Assembly (NCBI GenBank): GCA_030597485.1
Contig: JAUVRU010000066.1
Coordinates: 1-7,867, forward strand
Reading direction: 5' to 3'
Origin: Anaerolineae bacterium
GTDB taxonomy: Bacteria > Chloroflexota > Anaerolineae > 4572-78 > NAK82
Length of the DNA stretch: 7,867 nucleotides
Position 1 is the first letter of the stretch. Each line of letters starts with the position of its first letter. The translations under genes were made by a program, and so were the position numbers. The notes below the pieces were generated by a model that was not told the origin of the DNA, did not search any database, and saw nothing but the letters and a program-made list of their open reading frames with translations. Shown here piece by piece: positions 5,701-7,867 of this stretch.

Positions 5701-7827
5701 CGGCCCTCCGTCAGCCACGCGCGACGCTGCCCCCACTTGTGGCCATGAACCTCCTCCCCGCAGCCTCGTCAACAACGTGGGAGAACCCACGTAGCCGGGG
5801 ATGGCCTCTCGCCAAAGATCCCCCAGCAGCGCCTCCCACTCGGCGTCGGTCAGCTGCCGCACCTTCTTGAAGATGATGGGCCGGGGATGGTCGTATACGG
5901 TGAAACTCTCATCAGCGTCTTGATCGTTCATCACCCACGGCCCCAGGCGAGGAGGCGTAGCCCGCGTGTAAATCTGCTCAAAGCCCAACTCGCCTCTGAA
6001 CAGCGCCTGGTAGTAGCGGGTGCTCATAGGGTAGCGTGGCCACAGCCGAGGAATAGTCCGCCAAAGCCGATTGGACGCCAGCACCAGATAGTCACAGCTC
6101 TGGAGCGTGTCCCGGATTGTCTCGAATTTCTGGCGAGTGTCCTCCTCGTACATTGGGAGCAGCGGCTGACGATATCTGTGCGCTCCCGGATTCATCCCGC
6201 TCTCGGGCCAGGACTGGGGGAATCCTTCCTCCCAATGCTCTCCTGCAATGCACGAGCCATCCGGCACCTGCGCATACACCCAGCGGGAGGCGGTGACCCA
6301 CGAGTGCTCCGTGCCGTACACACCGTTGACAAATGCCAGAGACCACCCCACAGCCCCCAACAAGACCAATCCAATGACAACGTAGCGCAGGAAGCCCAAC
6401 CTGACACGCCTGGCGTTGGATTCCGCCGGAAGAGAAGACTCGGGCGAGCCAGTCGCTTGGGGTTCGGAAGTCAAGGAATCCTGCCCGCCGCACCCTTGAG
6501 CTTTCTTCCCCGATGCTTTCAGCCTGATGGTCGAAATGAAGCCCGCCCCGAACAGCACAAACAGGGGAACCACGGGAGCCATGTAGCGCATGAACTTGGC
6601 CAGGAACAGACCGGTTGAGCCGAAGTATAGAATCACCCAGGAGAGGACAATCCACTCACCGGCACTCGCTCGCCGCAAAACCGCTCGCACCAGCACCCAT
6701 ATTAATCCAGCCATGGCCAGCAGCCCCAGTGGCCACCCCATTCCCCACCGCACCTGCTGCTCCAAGAAATATAGGTAGGGCACGGTCCCCCGATACTGCC
6801 GGGTGAAGGGCATATCGGCTACGCCAGAGACCATGTCACCCTGTTCTTTGACCACTGCCTGCCAGAAACTCGGGAAATCCAGAAAGACGTAGGGTGATGT
6901 GATGGCAAACACGATCAATGCCACCGCGCCGACGATGACCAGCCTGGCAAACTGTTGATTCCACCTGGCCTCCTGCCCCTCACACGGAGACCGCCTGCCC
7001 GACAGGATAGCGGCCAACAGTGGGGCCGCCACGATGGGCAGCGCACTGTATTTCGAGGCAACTGCCAGTCCGATTCCCACGCCGGTCAATATGGCCGGCC
7101 CGGCGCCACGCCGATCCATCATCAGAATGGAGCCGTACAAGGCCAATAGCGTGAAGGTAGTGGACACGGGGTCTACCGCAAAGAAGTGGGCCAGCTGAAT
7201 CTGAAGGACAGTGAAAGCCGATAGAGCGGCCGCCAGCAACCCCGCCCAGCCGCCATACAGACGCCGCCCCAGCAGGAAGACCAGGTACACAGTGGCTATA
7301 GCCGCCAACGCCATAAGGAAGCGGCCAATGTAGGCGTAGCCCACCGGCGACCGTGCCTGCTCCATTACCTGCACCACACTGCCAGCCAGGCCCAGATGGT
7401 CGGCCAGCGGCGCCAGCCGGTGAAACAGGCCAGCCGTCAGCACCAAAGCGTACAGAGGAAAATGGCCGTAGGTGTAACTGCGCCGATGCTGCCCCTTCAC
7501 ATCCCAGAACGGATTCAGTGGCGAACGATGTGGGTCAAGCGCAGAGATCAGGTCTTGTGGCCACTCGATGGAAGGGGCATAGAACGCCACCGTCGATCGT
7601 TCATCTGGATGAGGCAGCGTGCCCGAATCCCAGTCGATGCTGTACAGGCGAAGAGCTGCTGCTGCCAACAGAATCAGCGCCAGCAACAGCATCTGGAGGA
7701 AGGTAAGACCTTTCCCAGCGTTGGGCCGATCCGCCAGCGACGTTTTTCCCTCAGTTGGCTGCATGCTCCCCTGAACTGCTCCCTGGGTGTTGCTGAGAGT
7801 GGAACGCACAGCTTGTATCACCGGCAT
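2785..7827 (-). CDS. Two-module membrane protein: N-terminal GT39/PMT-like glycosyltransferase fused to C-terminal DUF2298 module
   Basis: A 1680-residue polytopic membrane protein. Module 1 (about 42-735) looks like a lipid-carrier-dependent GT39 enzyme. TM1 (about 42-60) is followed by an outer loop with WD (66-67) and HPDER (73-77), whose D75/E76 fit the catalytic acidic site of PMT/ArnT-type GT-C enzymes. SYTYGHFPLY (117-126) leads into the next helix. About ten further helices run to 499, then comes a soluble domain (500-735) with YGTEHSW and a terminal FTVYDHP strand (642-648). Module 2 (about 740-1680) is DUF2298: LPDRGY (770-775), GGEK (869-872) with E875, YYYYG (902-906), NEFPYFSF and DLHPH (1071-1086), NTWDLP (1196-1201), RMNTLFKFYIQAW (1429-1441), TLDGMAY (1506-1512), YIYIGQLER (1617-1625). 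Polar linkers at about 437-475, 953-988 and 1106-1165 are probably cytoplasmic loops. The start is uncertain: ATG at 7827 has no clear Shine-Dalgarno, and the frame stays open to the window edge with no ATG, GTG or TTG. M22 (7764) is an alternative, with GGGGAG only one base away. By family analogy it would transfer a sugar from a polyprenyl-phosphate donor outside the membrane; acceptor unknown. Confidence 0.88.
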   Translation of the reverse strand: MPVIQAVRSTLSNTQGAVQGSMQPTEGKTSLADRPNAGKGLTFLQMLLLALILLAAAALRLYSIDWDSGTLPHPDERSTVAFYAPSIEWPQDLISALDPHRSPLNPFWDVKGQHRRSYTYGHFPLYALVLTAGLFHRLAPLADHLGLAGSVVQVMEQARSPVGYAYIGRFLMALAAIATVYLVFLLGRRLYGGWAGLLAAALSAFTVLQIQLAHFFAVDPVSTTFTLLALYGSILMMDRRGAGPAILTGVGIGLAVASKYSALPIVAAPLLAAILSGRRSPCEGQEARWNQQFARLVIVGAVALIVFAITSPYVFLDFPSFWQAVVKEQGDMVSGVADMPFTRQYRGTVPYLYFLEQQVRWGMGWPLGLLAMAGLIWVLVRAVLRRASAGEWIVLSWVILYFGSTGLFLAKFMRYMAPVVPLFVLFGAGFISTIRLKASGKKAQGCGGQDSLTSEPQATGSPESSLPAESNARRVRLGFLRYVVIGLVLLGAVGWSLAFVNGVYGTEHSWVTASRWVYAQVPDGSCIAGEHWEEGFPQSWPESGMNPGAHRYRQPLLPMYEEDTRQKFETIRDTLQSCDYLVLASNRLWRTIPRLWPRYPMSTRYYQALFRGELGFEQIYTRATPPRLGPWVMNDQDADESFTVYDHPRPIIFKKVRQLTDAEWEALLGDLWREAIPGYVGSPTLLTRLRGGGSWPQVGAASRVADGGPEPEGKSLLLDRPVDELPVVDDYRWNGLANRSTVVSIIVWWLVVQVIGWLAWPLARRLFGCLPDRGYLLSKSLGWLLVGYLVWLGSSLRVLPNALPTIIGAVLVLAAVAAWLVWRDRADLGNVLRQQIGLIFIGEMVFTLAYLYFVGLRVLNPDLWQPWNGGEKMLEIGFLNAIVKSAHMPPYDPYFAGGHINYYYYGLFLVGVLVKLTGVQPTIAFNLAVPTLAALTAGNVFSLADNLAAGCRPLSWWATRGCPKTVNPAASGRELEGSASGNWRLNWRVWRALMVALLAVLLVVFVGNLAGFDQFVNMLETHGGRTFESGLPFVGRAVRALAGLDRVLTEGTKLPSYNYWDPTRAIPNTINEFPYFSFIFADLHPHMIGIPFTVLFLSLAYAFLVRRKPASLMPSTARVSSSSVNQTPEAVDARELEPGLEAPTRPTPGERRKAEDTGRRQQAGLMVFDSWRAISLGDVLGWLALALCLGALAVINTWDLPTYLGIITFTFWLRRRRSRLEVRRGVHAGSTGIWPVVGTEVVGVVEASAFGLLTLGASYLLYRPFFAHYQPLDVGLGLVRDQTDLRHFLAIWGLFLFVAISYLLTTLVHPQSRMPGLRVISLFLRRWNVAPHLAAVHSRLVTERENRRVVGLAATVIVISVAVALWLLGYRVPGLLLPSVCLSFLSLLRPEPGAGRSFVGLLLFTGLLILLGVEVFFLRDFLGGGEYYRMNTLFKFYIQAWVMLGIAAAYLAVDLWERAARWHRVVWGAGWRAVLILLVLASLTYTILGTRTRVHDRFPQSPPSGTLDGMAYMTVGTLTWPQGNLIELWHDHDAIRWLQTNVTGTPVLAEAKIGYYREGGMRVASYTGLPMPLGGLHQGEQRWPGQISSRDGPYMEFWNTDDPERAWQLIQELDISYIYIGQLERTLYDADVSSSLTEWGVTRFAPTGLDKFDALERQGRLRVAYQNERTRIYQAIDVEE
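2788..2793 (-). promoter_or_regulatory. Shine-Dalgarno of the 880-residue gene, inside the end of the preceding gene
   Basis: On the minus strand GAGGAG is followed by TAAACTTGC and then the GTG start at 2778. The same six bases are the two final Glu codons of the upstream gene and the TAA is its stop (2785-2787). The 9-base spacing is near optimal. The position implies translational coupling: ribosomes ending the large gene can start the next one, which suggests linked output of the two proteins. Confidence 0.8.
2788..5610 (-). repeat. DUF2298 module copy 1 (residues about 740-1680), paralogous to the downstream gene
   Basis: The protein encoded here aligns along its length with the entire downstream gene (136-2778). 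The similarity begins at the first helix, where VSIIVWWL in this copy matches TSVIIWWL in the other, and continues through LPDRGY, GGEK, YYYxG, EFPxFSF, HPH, NTWDxP, RMNTxFKF and the soluble tail. Spacing between motifs is nearly kept: YYYxG to HPH is about 180 residues in both, and HPH to NTWD is longer here because of a polar linker. The copies have diverged considerably, so this is an old tandem duplication and not a recent one. The module junction falls close to residue 740. Confidence 0.85.
5623..7695 (-). other. GT39/PMT-like GT-C module within the large gene (residues about 45-735)
   Basis: This segment encodes the N-terminal glycosyltransferase module of the 1680-residue protein. The diagnostic pieces are the acidic HPDER motif (codons at 7597-7611) in the first outer loop, the YG-containing sequence before the following helix, a run of hydrophobic helices separated by short loops, and an outer-face soluble domain that ends with a T-V-Y-D-H-P strand. 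An amphipathic stretch (about 655-680) and a polar linker (about 685-738) join it to the DUF2298 module. The module is complete: length and order of parts match a free-standing GT39-type enzyme, so this is a fusion and not a remnant. Confidence 0.75.
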
Positions 7828-7867
7828 AGCGGACAGGCAAAGGCAGCGTGCAAATGGAAATCCGGCA

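Noticed and set aside
5887..6618. Open frame of 243 codons on the + strand
   Set aside because: It lies wholly antisense to the soluble domain and helices of the GT39-like module. Its translation is rich in Arg, Pro, His and Gln with no recognisable domain, as expected for the complement of a GC-rich gene.

Overview
The window most likely comes from a member of the Chloroflexota. The evidence is indirect: the two large genes carry the YYYxG-type integral membrane domain (DUF2298 / 'Chlor_Arch_YYY', as I recall the family descriptions), which is known mainly from Chloroflexota and some archaea. The sequence is GC-rich, uses bacterial Shine-Dalgarno signals, and contains a tRNA-Pro whose CCA end is not encoded.

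Layout: a tRNA-Pro(UGG) gene on the + strand occupies 1-73, with its first base just outside the left edge. After 62 bases without a gene come two long minus-strand genes that fill the rest of the window and converge on the tRNA. In transcription order these are (i) 7827-2785, a 1680-residue fusion of an N-terminal GT39/PMT-like glycosyltransferase and a C-terminal DUF2298 module, and (ii) 2778-136, an 880-residue stand-alone DUF2298 protein. Only 6 bases separate them, and the ribosome binding site of the second lies in the last two sense codons of the first, so they are almost certainly one translationally coupled operon. The left 40 bases upstream of the first gene (7828-7867) are open in the same frame, so its true start and promoter may lie outside the window.

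How the genes fit together: the second half of the large protein and the whole of the smaller one are clear paralogues. They share the N-terminal WW-LPDRGY region, the GGEK, YYYxG, EFPxFSF-HPH, NTWDxP and RMNTxFKF motifs in the same order, and the C-terminal soluble domain. The N-terminal GT39-like module follows a similar plan: an acidic motif, then an xYG motif entering a membrane helix, many helices, and a soluble domain ending in a T-x-I/V-Y strand. The operon can therefore be read as three consecutive GT-C-like modules in two polypeptides. My inference is that they work on the outer face of the cytoplasmic membrane on a lipid-linked sugar or a surface glycan. The substrate and the reaction of the DUF2298 modules cannot be read from the sequence.
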